Below are positions 1-45,427 of a stretch of DNA of 64,000 nucleotides, piece by piece. A program made the position numbers and the translations under genes. A model generated the notes under the pieces. That model was not told the DNA's origin and ran no database searches. It was given only the letters and a program-made list of their open reading frames with translations. How positions within the stretch are numbered: the first letter of the stretch is position 1; the number at the start of each line of letters is the position of its first letter. Source of the stretch: Cacajao melanocephalus (lineage: Eukaryota; Chordata; Mammalia; Primates; Pitheciidae); the NCBI GenBank assembly GCA_963573385.1, contig CAUYLG010062894.1:62001-126000 (forward strand), read 5' to 3'.

Positions 1-32914
<32,914 letters not shown>

Positions 32915-32953
32915 CGCGCGGGTTCTGCAACCCGGGATCGCAAGGGCCGGATG

Positions 32954-32961
32954 TGACGTAA
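32954..32961 (+). promoter_or_regulatory. CRE/ATF-like site TGACGTAA
   Basis: An 8-bp CRE half-consensus match about 40 bp upstream of the ALG13 ATG, placed where a CpG-island promoter would bind CREB/ATF. Function is inferred from motif and position only. Confidence 0.45.
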
Positions 32962-33378
32962 GAGAGGCCACGCACGTTGCCGCGGCCGCTTTCTGTGAGG
33001 GAGGCGGAAATCTGTAATGGCCGCCAGGGAGCGGCGGGCCCGGGGCTGTGTCACCGGTTGGGTGGGGCCAAAGACTATTGGTGGCCTAGGTGTCAGTCAC
33101 TGTTCTAAGCCCTTTATGTGTAGGAGCCAGTTTTTGAGACCCCTCACTATAAGGGAATGGGGAATTGCCAAATGTGGTTAACTTTTTCGAAACTGATGGG
33201 TGAAAAAAACTAACACAATACCCGAAGCATTGTGTTGGTGTTATTGCGTGGGTACCACAATCTTTTTATGACAGACAAGTTTGAGATTTTTTTCTTTGCT
33301 GTCATGTTTTGTCAAGATACATTTGAGAGATGGTTTTACTTCGAGTTGGCTAAGGGGTTAGGAAAAATAAAAGTGCTT

Positions 33379-33925
33379 TGCCAGGTGCAGTGGCTGTAAT
33401 CCCAAACTACTGGGAAGAATTGCTTGAGCCCAGGAGTTTAAGACTAACTTGGGCAACATAGCAAGACTCTCATCTCTAAAAAATATCATTTTTTAGTCCA
33501 GGTGCCATCACTCAAGTCTGTAATCCCAGCACTTTGGGAGGCCAAGGCAGGTGTATTACTTGAGGTCAGGAGTTCCAGAGCAACCTGGGCAACATGGTGA
33601 AACCCTGTCTCTACTAAAAATGCAAAAATTAGTCAGGTGTGGTGGCAGGTGCCTGTAATCCCAGCTACTCAGGAAGCTGAGGCACAATAATTGCTTGAGC
33701 CCAGGAGGCAGAGGTTCCAATGAGCCCAAGATCCTGCCACTGCACCCCAGCCTGGGTGACACAGAAGGAGACCCTGTCTCAAACAAACAAAAATATTTAA
33801 TTAGCCCCCATCTGTGGTCCTAGCTAGTCAGAAAGCTGAGGCTGCAGTGAGCAGTGAGCCGTGAGCCAGGATCACACCACTGCACTCCAGCCAGGACAAC
33901 AGTGAGGCACCATCTAGAAAAAATT
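33379..33925 (+). mobile_element. Nested Alus: old Alu split by a younger Alu
   Basis: An old left arm (33379-33495) and right arm (about 33796-33925) are separated by a full Alu at about 33496-33795. Removing the inner copy restores one J-like Alu. Confidence 0.8.
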
Positions 33926-33965
33926 TTTAAAAACTCTAAAACATAAAAGACATCTTACAAGATAT

Positions 33966-34722
33966 GGGGTCTTGCTCTGTTGCCCAGGCTGGATTCTAAC
34001 TCCTGGGCTCAAGTGATCCTCCTGTGGCAGGCCACATCTCACTAAGGTCTCCATAACAATTGTTTCAGTACTGAGTAGTGAAGTTAAATATTAAAAGCTG
34101 AAAAAAAAAAAAAAAAAAAGCGAGTGCCTTTATACAAGGCTGGAATGTAACAGAAGCCCACCAAGAGTTTTGCCTAGGCCTTTCAGCGTGACAAAATAAC
34201 AAAGGAATTCTTAACATGACCCGTTTAGGATTAAGCAAGTTTAACTGTGGGTCTGAAGAAACTCCTCAGGCCTCCACAAACAAGTTTATTGGGAGTCTGA
34301 AGGAACTCCCCAAACCTCTGATTTAGCAGAAGACAAGATAAGGGTAATCACACCAGCACCTGAACCCATTTAGAGTAAGTAAATGTACTGAGACTCCAGA
34401 GGAAGGTCTTCAAGATTCAGACTTTAGTTATAGATTGAAAGAAGTTAATCACTTATGTCTTTAGATGAATGCAAACTTACATGTGGACATATAGCTTAGA
34501 AGGTATGTAAGCTCTGGAAAACATTGTAATTTTGAGTTGGTCTGGTGATAATTTCCAGGCCTTCTCCCTATAAACAGTGACAGAAATAAAAACTCTCTTC
34601 CTCCTCCCAGTTCGTCTGCATCTTGTCATTGGGTGGTGAGAAATAGCAGCCTGACTTTCAGTTTAGTCCAGGAACACTCCCGCCTCTGCCTCCCAAGTAG
34701 CTGGTACTATAGGTGCACCAAA
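33966..34722 (-). mobile_element. Antisense Alu fragment split by a solo LTR
   Basis: 33966-34024 and 34677-34722 together read as one reverse-complement Alu piece (CTTGCTCTGTTGCCCAGGCT ... CCTCCCAAGTAGCTGG). The LTR sits between them. Confidence 0.85.
34025..34676 (+). mobile_element. Solo LTR, probably ERVK-like
   Basis: 652 bp from TGGCAGG to GGAACA, flanked by CTCCTG (34019-34024) and CTCCCG (34677-34682), a 6-bp duplication with one change. Near its 3' end are AATAAAAAC and a U5-like tail. A 6-bp duplication suits class II (ERVK-type) elements. No internal viral genes. An A run lies near 34100. Exact family not assigned. Confidence 0.75.
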
Positions 34723-36884
34723 AGTGACTTTTAGAAAATCACTCTAACTTGGGCTCTTCTACCAACTGTGGCTTTCAGAAAACCAGGGCCCTTTAGTGTC
34801 TCCTGGAAGCTGCAGTTAACCTCCATTAGCAAGCATGACTTATAAAATAGAGGTGATAAAGCTTGAAGCCTAGATCTATAATCTGTTGAATTATTCCACT
34901 GAACCATTTAAAATGTAAAATTACACATTAGCACGGTAAAGTGCCACAGATAAATTAGGCAGGCAGGTACAGGAGAGGTTATTTCTAAAAACTCTCCTTT
35001 TTTCTTCTACCACCATCATACCATTGTTAAGATAATTGCTCACTCTATCTCCTTCTAATGTTTTATGTATTTCCTATTTAAATTATCACCTTAGCTCATA
35101 TTTGTGCTTTGCTCTGCCTGGATATATATAGAAGAGAGGCTGTGAGAAGAAATTACTTTCTGGAGAAAAAGGATTGGAGGAAAATTGGGCCTAGAACATC
35201 ACCTAAGACCCTTGGGCCTATTTCTACAGGATGTTTCCTTTAAATCTTATAGCTTAGGCAGTTGTCCTTTTGAGGAGTGACATGCTGTTGTTCCTTTTTT
35301 CATACCAAATTGCATAAATTGTGAAATGACATTAACCCAGTAGCCATAGTGTATGAGAAAACAGCAGCTACACCCCCTGTGTTCCCTGAGAGGGCAGCTC
35401 CATGTGAGCATAATGGCCTCCAAGCTAAGGCAGTTCCTGTAACCGAAGCTGAAACAAAGTGGCAGGAAAACTCACCAGCTGCCTTTATGAAAGTGACATC
35501 CAACAGAGACTTCTGGTTGGGACTTGGAAACGACCCAGTCAGGACTCAGCTGTTTTCAGCTAATGGGAACGAAATACTTTTGAGTTATTTGCATTCACAG
35601 ACTTGATTATGGGCTGGGACGAGAACTTTCCCTATTTAAGCCAGACCCACTCTTTGTTCTTTGGAGCACACTCTGTTTACAATGGAGGCTGTGTTTCCCC
35701 ATCTGCGGATCTCCTGCTTTTAGGTTGAGGTCCCCAAGACTTTGTTTCCTCTAGGGAGCTTGTTCACCTGGCTCTATGGGCCCTGTGGGGGACACTCACA
35801 CTTTATGGAGTACGTTTGCATTTTGTAATGTACTTGCGCTTGGTGGAGTATGCTCACATTTCAAGTTTTGTGGGGACACTATGCTTCTGTTGCACCCAAA
35901 GGGATGCCTTCATTACAGTGCTATGGGTAACCCATGTTCTAAGATAATGGTCTTCAACCAGCTACCTTATGGTTCACTGATGACTTTTATACTTAAAACC
36001 TATGGAGAATATTCTTGTGCCTATTTAAGGCTCTGGATAAAATTAACCCAGGGTGATTTAAAACTCTTTTTGGCTACAATTGGGAACTTTCCGTAACCGT
36101 AATCAAATTTATTTATGCATATAATTAGAACAAAGAGGAATCTAGGCCTCTCAAAGAAAATCCGAGGCTTTCTTTAACAGGTACTATGAAAACTCCAAAT
36201 GCAATGAAGAATTTCAAATTGCCTTCTTGAGAGAAACTAATTCTGAACTCAATGTCTCCAAAAACTTAAAAATCCTCCTAGCCCAGATTCCGCTCCCAAG
36301 AGGGCCTCTGTAACCCTTTGTTCTTCTCCTTTCACTCCCTGTTCGCTACCTCTACTTTATTCTCTTCTGCCACTACCTTCTTCACTTTCTGAGCTTCTTT
36401 TTTTCTCTTCACTGTCTATCCCAGGCACACTACCCATAACCCCTCAACTCCTCTTATTGCCCCATTTAAAATAAATGAAAATGCAGAGGGAGATCAGACC
36501 ATTTCTTACATTCTTTGGTCTAAATCTGAACTCTTGGCAGTTGTCCTAAAACTGAGTCCCTTGAGTTTGAATGCCCCTTTGGTTTAATCATGAGCACATA
36601 CTAGCCCAGACTCACCAAAATCTATTAACTAATACACATGCTGGGGGTCAATGTCATTGGTCAAACATGTATATGCCTAAATAAATGGATAAAACCTCTA
36701 GAGGACTTCCCATTTCAAAAGGGAAAAGGTCATAACAAAAGCAAAGAAAATAACCTGTGATTTGTTAAAGGTCATTCCAGTGCTTTTCCTCTGGCAAATT
36801 AATCGGAAAGCCATTCAATGATTCAGTCAAAAGAAAGATGAGTCTGTCTTAGATTATTATGACTGGTTCAAAATGGCTTTCCAA

Positions 36885-37207
36885 GCTGGGCATGGTGGCT
36901 CATGCCTATAATCCTAGCACTTTGGGAGGTTGAGAGGCAGGAGGATCACTTGACGTCAGAAGTTTGAGAGCAGCTTGGCCAACTATGTCTCTACTAAAAA
37001 TACATTTAGTGGAGACGGCAAAACCCTGTCTCTACTAAAAATACAAAAATTAGCTGGGCATGGTGGTGCATACCTGTAGTCCCAGCTACTCAAGAGGCTG
37101 AGGCACAAGAATCACTTGAGCCCAGGAGGTGGAGGTTGCAGTGAGTTGAGATGGCACCACTGCACTCCATCCTGGGCAACAGAGCGACACTCTGTCTCAG
37201 AAAAAAA
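36885..37207 (+). mobile_element. Alu in the provirus, with internal duplication
   Basis: Sense Alu flanked by GGCTTTCC on both sides. An 18-nt unit TGTCTCTACTAAAAATAC occurs at 36986-37003 and again at 37027-37044, so the middle is partially duplicated. Confidence 0.92.
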
Positions 37208-37231
37208 ACAAAAAAAGGCTTTCCTGCAAAA

Positions 37232-37640
37232 TAATGGTATCAAGGACTTAACGGAGGATACCATTAACCTTTTTAATTCCAGTTTTCTTTCAGATCTTAA
37301 CCAGAGTCTTAATGCCTTAAACAACATAACCTCAATTGGACCTTTAAGAAACCCCACAAAATTGCCTCTTTGGCAAACTGTCTCTCTAAAACTTCATAAA
37401 GAAACAAACAAAGAATAAATAAGACACCTGATTATTAGGGAAAGACCACCACGCTCATGGCTCTACATATTCAGCAATTTAAAAAACAATCACAGAACCA
37501 AAATTCTCTCAAGATGTTGGGAAACAAGATCTGTTTCTTTCGCAAGGGCTTTAATCACTACAAAAGAGGTTGTGGAAAATACAGACGATGGCTTCAGAAG
37601 AACCCAGATAAAGCCAAGGAAATGCCAGCTTTTTCTTCAT
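37232..37640 (+). pseudogene. ERV gag-like remnant with broken zinc knuckle
   Basis: After the Alu, the frame at 37116-37418 and then that at 37457-37651 look like the end of a gammaretrovirus-type gag. At 37532-37573 a CX2CX4HX4C-spaced motif is visible but its second Cys is Arg. Frameshifts and stops make it non-functional. Confidence 0.7.
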
Positions 37641-37657
37641 TACAAGAGTAGATATAG

Positions 37658-37879
37658 ATGCTTCAGGGAGATAAGGGCAATGTTCTTTCTTCTGTGAACA
37701 AGCTGGAGAAAGTTGGTTTGCAAATAAATAACAAATTGATCCAGACACAGATAGATACTGTTGCTACCCTCTCAGTGCTAAACTCCAACTCTTTTTCAGA
37801 TCGCCTTCCCAAGAGTAGTCAAATAAATGATCGGGGTCCCCAGCCAGACAATGATAGTCAAGTCAAATCCAATTCCTGA
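37658..37879 (+). pseudogene. ERV protease-like remnant
   Basis: A short frame contains an aspartic-protease-like segment with the active-site triplet changed to DTV (37754-37762), followed by the usual TLSVLN stretch. The altered Gly and the stop at 37877 mean it is inactive. It sits between the gag- and pol-like pieces, as expected. Confidence 0.65.
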
Positions 37880-38045
37880 TTAGATAGGGCCCATCATTGG
37901 ATACCATAGCTTCCTCCTTCTCCCCTCTCTTCCCATACATTTATTAGGAAGGAACTTCCTTGAAAAGAGTCAAGCCAACATCATTTACTTATCAGGGAAA
38001 TGTGTTATATTAGGAACAAGCTCACCTGAGACCTCTGCTTTGCTT

Positions 38046-38337
38046 TGTTTTTGTTTTAACAAGGGAGCCTTGCTCTGTCACACAGGCTGAAGTGCAGTGG
38101 CACAATTGTGGCTCACTGCAACCTTGACTTCCTAAGCTCAAGTGATTTTCCTATCTCATCCTCCTGAGTAGCTGGGATCACAGGTGGGCGCTACTGCACT
38201 CAGCTAATTTTTTTACATGCAAAGACAAGGTCTCACTATGTTGCCCAGGCTGGTCTTAAACTCCTGGGCTCAAGCGATCCTCCTGTCTTGGCCTCCCAAG
38301 GTGCTAGGGTTACAGGCATGAATCACTGCGCCCAGTC
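38046..38337 (-). mobile_element. Alu in the provirus (antisense)
   Basis: Reverse-complement Alu, poly-T-like head to ACTGCGCCCAGTC end, splitting the protease-like and RT-like remnants. Confidence 0.92.
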
Positions 38338-38488
38338 TAATTCCTCTACTTCTGACCTCACTTATGTGTTTCCCTTGTGAGCCCCTGTCTGTCCAGCCAT
38401 TTCTGAACAACCTACCTTAAGGGAATTATCTGAGACCCTGTGGGCAAAAACAAATACCAATATCTGTCTTTTTCACTCAGCACCACCT

Positions 38489-38955
38489 ATGTTCATTCAG
38501 ATAGATCCTAACAATTCTCTTCTAAATTTGAAACAATACCCCCTCAATTCTGAGGCCTTATCAGGCATAGAACCTATAATTGATTATTTTATTTCTAAGG
38601 GACTCGTCCCCTGTACTAGCCCATGCAATACCTCAGTTTTACCCATCTGGAAACATAATGGGAGAAGATTGAGGTTTGTTCAAGAACTTAGAGCTGTAAC
38701 CAATATTGTTATTCCTGATACCCCATTGTGCCTGAACCACATATACTCTTAAATAATATACTTTCTGACACCCAATATGTTTCTGCTGTTGACCTCTGTG
38801 TTGCCTTTTTCAGCATCCCTGTTTACCTGAAAGTCAGTTTCTTTTCACTTTCATGTGGAGAGGCCAACAATATACATGGGCAGTACTTCCTCAGGGATAT
38901 CCTGAGAGCCCTATCTATTTTTCCCAGATTCTTTGAGCAAACCTGGAACAGGTAA
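38489..38955 (+). pseudogene. ERV reverse-transcriptase-like remnant
   Basis: Two overlapping frames (38489-38752 and 38728-38955) together resemble the start of a gammaretroviral RT palm: a KQYPL motif, then LPIWK, a VQELR-like strand and an AVDLCVAFF catalytic-beta region. A stop and a frameshift separate them. Beyond 38955 only weak RT/RNase-H-like traces remain. Confidence 0.75.
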
Positions 38956-40030
38956 CCTTTTTGTGAGGTTCAACCCTTTTACAATATATTGATAATATGC
39001 TTTTATGTTCTCCCTCTCAAAACACTTACCTTGCTGACGCTCTTCATTTTTACTGCCTGCTGACCCTCAATAAATGTCATAATAGATTGCAGTGGACAAT
39101 GGTTAAATTGGGAGAAAAAGAAAATAGTATCTCATAGGAGGTCAATTGGCTGGCTGAAAGATGTTGGGTTATGTATAAAGGTCAGTTTGTCTCTGCAGAC
39201 TGCTAAGGAGGACTGGATGTCTATTTGTCCCTTCTCATAATCTTGTTTGGGAGTTAAATGTGCAATTTTGTTTCATCCATATCCCCCTTTCAAGATCTGA
39301 AACTGCTTTCTGAGATGTAGAAAGAAAATAATATCTCATAACCTAATTTTTCTCTAAAGAAAAATTGTAATTTTGTTAATATTTAATTAAATTCCTTGGA
39401 TATGTATTAATTTCCTTAAGGCTAAGCCTTGATCCCTCTCACATTCAGGTCGTCTTTTTCTTCCCCTTACTTGCTACAAAAAGGCAGCTCAGAGTATATG
39501 GATTATTGCAGAATATGAACCCCAATTTCTCTCTGATTCTACAACCCTTATATTCCTTAATTAAAACCTCCTTCCCCCATTGCCTTGTATGAATTACTGA
39601 TGGTGAACAAGCTTTCCATGTAATATGCTCAGCCCTTACATTTACTTTGTTTTTGTCTTAATTGTCATAGCTTTAGGAATTCTCTGTATTTTAGACAGTT
39701 TTTTAGACATGTTAAAATTTAAAAGGATTCCCAGAGAGGACAGTTCCAGACGAACATCCTGTTTGTGCCTCGGAGCTAAGGCAGTTCCTGTAACCAGTAA
39801 CTGGAGCTGAGACACGGTGGCAGGAAAACTCCCACCAGCAGCCTGAAAGGAGCATCCAACAGAGACTTCTGGTTCTGGCTGGAAAACTACCCATTCGGGA
39901 CCCAACAGTTTTCAACCAATTCAGGCTGAATGAGTTTGAATTCTTCATTTGCACATACGGACCTGATTGAGGGCTGGGATGGGATCTTTCCCGATAGCAC
40001 GCTTTCAGTTTACATCAGAGGCTGTGATTG

Positions 40031-42012
40031 TTTTTTAAGAAAATACTCCTATCTTGAGCCTCAGTTTTCTCATTTATAATGAAAGTAATATATTCAGATT
40101 AGGTCTTTTAGCTATACACTCTATGACTCTAAGAGCAAATATTCTGCTGTTTGATAACAAAGGAAAAAATAAAATTATTATATAAATCCATGTTTAATGT
40201 TAATGTCGTACACTGATCATATTTATTTTTATAACTAACATTTGTATGGCACTTTGCAGTTTTATTGAATGTCTTCATGTTAATCATCATATTTTAATCA
40301 CACACCTTCCCTATGGAGTAACAGAATGGGAGAAGTTAAGCTGTGTGCTCAAGATCACATGGCTAGGAAGCAACTTACTGAAGAAGTACAGCTCTTTTGC
40401 TGGTTAAGCCTGGACAGGTCTTTTATTGGCTCCCAGAGGTAAATCCAAGCAACCAATGAACTTTAACTTTGTATACTCTGTTTCATTAGTTATTCTCCTT
40501 CCTGGGATTTTTTTTTGTTATTATTTTATTTCTAATTTATACATGACCACTAAGTTATTCCCACTTGATAGCAGCAATAGCTGGGAATCCGGTATTACAG
40601 CATGTTTGTTCAGTCTCTGCATTAATGGGTTATATGGATTAATAGTCATGTGTTATAAAGGACTATTGCCTGTTAGGCAAGAGACAACAGAATTCCTTTA
40701 TCAGTTTTGTTCGTCTGTCAATTTTGTCTTAAAGTAAATTAAAACTTTAGGCCACCAGGAAGAAGAATAGCTTTTTGATATCAAGATTGGCAAATATTTG
40801 TGTTTTTATGTTTACTCTTGATCTGTGGCTGAAGTTGTATATCTGAAATCATAAGGTCTCTGAGAATCTATGTATCATTCAGAAAGACCTTTAACTCTCA
40901 TTGAATCTGTAAAATGTTTTCCTATATTAAATTAGTCTATAATCATACCACCCTGAATGTGCTTGATCTCATCTGATCTCATGAAACTAAGCAGGGTGTG
41001 GCCTGGTTAGTACTTGGATGGGAGACTGTCACAAATAAGGTGCTGATGGCTTTAAAAGAATTTTTTTATATATTAAAAATTAAAAAAATATATTAAAGGA
41101 GCACTGTTCTGATTAGAGAACATAAGTGCATATATGAATTAAATGTTCCCAGAAAATAAACAAATTGACTTATAATACTTTAAATGTACTGGACTTTAAC
41201 AAAACACCTCTTACAGAAACTAACTCAGAAACCAAGATTACATATTTAACATTTTGACAATTATGGTTTTTTCTGATTTCTTAGTGTAAAGTATAATACA
41301 AGCATATATTGTATTTTACTTAGATTTCTTTTTCCTAAACTTGTATAGGTTTACTGATCAAATAAGTTAACATGATTCCAAAAACTGGTTATGATTATAA
41401 AAGATGTAAAGTTGTAGTCAACAAAATCAAATCATTACTCTGACAAATTTTATATCAACAGCTATTATACTTTGAAGTAGGCCAGATTAAAGATTATTTC
41501 CAAGATCTTTAAGCAATTCAAAATCATGGACTGACATTAAATTGAGTTAATTAATGGGTAATCATTGAAAAGAAATATTTTCTAAGTAAAATAGAATATT
41601 AAAACACTGGTTTAACCTAAACATAATTTTAAATTTAAATGTTTTTGTTTCTTATTTTTAAGTGCTGTGAAGTGGCTAGCTGTATCTTGGAGTCATGTCA
41701 TGAATGCATTTATTTTTGCCACTTTAGGAAGTTGTAAAAAGAATTTGTGTGACCATAGAAAGTTTTGTCATATGTATTCTTAACCTCTGCTACTCTATTA
41801 AAATGGTTGTATATGCCAGACAGTTTATTTTCCATCCAGCTCTTTTCTCTATAAAACAGAAATTAGTTACTTTGGTTAAAAGTTATAAGTAATATGGGTG
41901 GTTTAAACTCTTTAAGTAATAACACTGACAGAGAATTACAACAGTATATGTGCTTTTGTTTTTCAAGGGAAAAAAGTAGGATTTTCCTAAAGCAGCTTGT
42001 TGGTTTCCAGAC
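40031..42012. other. Intergenic, AT-rich
   Basis: Apart from the 5S copy and a MIR-like piece near 40320-40400, nothing is recognisable. The ORF at 40426-40737 is unsupported. Confidence 0.6.
40935..41053 (+). pseudogene. 5S rRNA pseudogene
   Basis: Aligns end to end with 5S rRNA: GTCTA start, CATACCACCCTGAA, GAAACTAAGCAGGGT, GCCTGGTTAGTACTTGGATG, GGAGAC and a GCTTTA-like end. It has several substitutions (for example TGTGCTTGATCTCATC for the GC-rich stem) and a deletion near the end, with AT-rich flanks and no T-run terminator in the right place. A retro-copied or decayed copy, not a working gene. Confidence 0.9.
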
Positions 42013-42176
42013 CCTTTTATACTTTTAAAATTTATTGAGAACCACAAAGAGCTTTTGCTTATGTGATTTATAATGTAAGTTATAATTATTGATATTTACC
42101 ATATTAAAGAAAAAAAGAAAATTTTAAAATATTCATTGAAAAATAGCAATGATGAACACATTGCGTGTTGACATAA

Positions 42177-42622
<446 letters not shown>

Positions 42623-42669
42623 TTCGGTCTCGAACTCCTTGGCCTCAAGTGATCCACCCATCTTGCCCT

Positions 42670-42711
42670 CCCAAAGTGCTGGAATTACACCTGTAATTCC
42701 AGCACTTTGGG
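42670..42711. repeat. Perfect 20-bp inverted repeat, 2-nt loop
   Basis: Arms 42670-42689 (CCCAAAGTGCTGGAATTACA) and 42692-42711 are exact reverse complements with CC between them. Confidence 0.95.
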
Positions 42712-43372
42712 CCTAGCTTCTACTTTTAATCCTTTACAATGTGATGTATTAAGTAACCTATGGAAAACAGCACTGTATACTCATGAGAGAATGAAAGTCA
42801 AAAAGGCGGATGACTTTTCATTAATATGAAAATTGTTTTGACCTCACAGATCCCCTAAAAGAATATGAAAGAGCAGAAAGAAAGACAAAAATTGGAAAGT
42901 GTATTTTATTTGCCTTGATTTATAATACCTGAGTCTGAAAAGAAGCTATGATAGTAAGATATTTACAATGGTCCCTCAGTTTAGATGGGTTTGCTTCCTT
43001 TATTTAGAAATTAATGCTTCTACCTGCAATGTAAAAAGTTAATCTTTATCTTTTATGTAATCTGTGTAAATAGAAGAGATTCTGTGCCTTTCAAGAAAAG
43101 TGTTCTATGATTAAATTGTTTTTATTATGTTTTTATCTATGGGAAAAATCCCATAGAACATATACTTTTTACTTATGAAATAACTAACATTTTTACAATA
43201 GTGTTACCTTCTGTGTTTTTTTTTCAAATGCTTTATTTTTACTTTGATTAAATAGGTAAAGAAGTATTATCTCTCAGGCACTCATGATCACACCTAATCA
43301 ACTCCACAACTCTTAATTTTGCCCTCCCAAAATCAGTTTCTAAATTAGATCAAATAAAATAAAAATTTCAGG

Positions 43373-44488
43373 ATTTTTTTTTAATTATTATACTTTAAGT
43401 TCTGGGGTACATGTGCAGATCATGCAGGATTGTTACATAGGTATACACATACCATGGTCATTTGCTGCATTCATCCCCCCATCACCTACATTAGGTATTT
43501 CTTCTAATGTTATCCTTCCCCAAACCCTGCTATCCCTCCCTAGCATCCCCATCCCCCAAAAGGCCTTGATGTGTGATGTTCCCTTCCCTGTGTCCTGTGT
43601 TCTCATTGTTCAACACCCACTTATGAGTGAGAACATGTGGTGGTTGATTTTCTGTTCTTGTGTCAGTTTGCTGAGAATGATGGTTTCCAGCTTCATCTAT
43701 GTCCCTGCAAAGGATATGAACTCATCCTTTTTTATGACTGAATAGTATTCCATGGTGTATATGTGCCACATTTTCCTTATCCAGTCTATCATTGATGGGC
43801 ATTTGGGTTGGTTCCAAGTCTTTGCTATTGTAAACAATGCTGCAATGAACATACGTGTACATGTGTCTTTATAACAGAATGATTTGTAATCCTCTGTATA
43901 TACACCCAGTAACGGGATTGCTGGGTCAAATGGTATTTCTATTTCCAGATCCTTGAGGAATTGCCACACTGTCTTCCACAATGGCTGAACTAATTTACAC
44001 TCCCACCAACAGTGTAAAAGCATTCCTATTTCTCCATATCCTTTCCAGCATCTGTTGTCTCCAGATTTTTTAATGATCACAATTCTGATGGGCATGAGAT
44101 GATATCTCAATGTGGTTTTGATTTGCATTTCTCAAATGACCAGTGATGATGAGCATTTTTTCATGTTTGTTGGCTGCATAAATGTCTTCTTTTGAAAACT
44201 GTCTGTTCATATCCTTCACCCACTTTTGATGGGGTTGTTTGTTTTTTTCTTATAAATTTGTTTAAGTTATTTATAGATTCTGGATATTAGCCCTTTGTCA
44301 GATGGGTAGATTGCAAAAATTTTCTCCTATTCTGTTGGTTGCCGGTTCACTCTAATTATAGTTTCTTTTGCTGTGCACAAGCTCTTAAGTTTAATTAGAT
44401 CTCATTTGTCTGTTTTGGCTTTTGTTGCCATTGCTTTTCGTGTTTTAGTCATGAAGTCCTTGCCTATGTCTGCGTCCTGAATGGTGTT
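43373..44488 (-). mobile_element. L1PA-type fragment (ORF2 end and 3' UTR), antisense
   Basis: Begins with the reverse complement of the L1 3' end (TTATACTTTAAGTTCTGGG, CATGTGCAGATCATGCAGG) and runs back through ORF2. The frame 43697-44128 (minus) is 143 residues of the ORF2 C-terminal region. It is 5' truncated by the neighbouring Alu junction. The least decayed L1 in the window. Confidence 0.93.
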
Positions 44489-44489
44489 G

Positions 44490-44754
44490 CACGGAGTCTC
44501 GCTCAGTCACCAGGCTGGAGGGCAGTGGCACGATCTTGGCTCTCTGCAACCTCCACCTCCCTGGTTCAAGTGATTCTCTACCTCAGACTCCTGAGTAGCT
44601 GGGATTACAGGTTCGTGTCATACACCTGGCTAAGCTTTGTATTTTTAGTAGAGATGAGATTTCACCATGTTGGTCAGGCTGGTCTCCAACTCCTGACCTC
44701 ATGATCCACCTGCCTTGGCCTTTCAAAGTGCTGGGATTACAGGTGTGCGCCACC
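44490..44754 (-). mobile_element. Alu (antisense), truncated
   Basis: Reverse-complement Alu starting GGAGTCTCGCTC without poly-T and lacking the last bases at the other end. Directly joined to L1. Confidence 0.9.
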
Positions 44755-44876
44755 AGTATATATTTTATACCTAAAACTAAAACTTTTAACCTAAAACCAG
44801 TGAAATTTCTCAGTGGGCCTTTGGAAAATCACAGAGATTCATTATTTGACCTTATAAAAGGAGATGTTGGAAATAG

Positions 44877-45186
<310 letters not shown>

Positions 45187-45427
45187 GTAAGTTGTTTTAA
45201 TAAAATGTTGTTAATATAAATATTTCAGAAATTTTGTGCTTTGTGGGAAGTCCCTGGCAATTTTTAGTGCTCTCCCTCTCCATTATGTTATTTTACTTTC
45301 AGGTATAACCCTGATCAAAACTGTTAAATATCACTATTGTGAAAGTCACATGGGAATAACTGTTATACAAAGGTGACATTCAATCTTCCATAAGTTTGTT
45401 TTGATAAAATGTTGTTAATATAAATAT
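45187..45427 (+). repeat. Short dispersed duplicate (about 37 bp, 206 bp apart)
   Basis: The segment ending TAAAATGTTGTTAATATAAA occurs at about 45187-45223 and 45391-45427 with one indel and one or two changes. Confidence 0.85.

Larger units (their letters stand above)
35350..40030 (+). mobile_element. Degraded class I endogenous retrovirus (provirus)
   Basis: Two related LTR segments (about 35350-35770 and 39735-40030) share AGCTAAGGCAGTTCCTGTAA, GTGGCAGGAAAACTC, ATCCAACAGAGACTTCTGG and GGCTGGGA words. Between them lie gag-, pro- and pol-like remnants in scattered frames. Two Alus (36885-37207 sense; 38046-38337 antisense) inserted later. All genes are broken; the LTRs have diverged strongly, so the copy is old. 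The gammaretrovirus-like protein order supports class I. Confidence 0.85.

Noticed and set aside
39625..39810. Possible ERV env transmembrane tail
   Set aside because: A hydrophobic frame just before the 3' LTR fits the position but no other env feature is visible, so it was not listed.
40426..40737. 103-residue ORF with hydrophobic segments
   Set aside because: No homology recognised, no promoter or splice context; hydrophobic runs come from T-rich DNA.
40935..41053. Functional 5S rRNA gene
   Set aside because: Too many changes and a deletion near the 3' end, no proper terminator and no cluster context.
43697..44128. 143-residue minus-strand ORF
   Set aside because: C-terminal part of L1 ORF2 in a truncated L1PA-type fragment.
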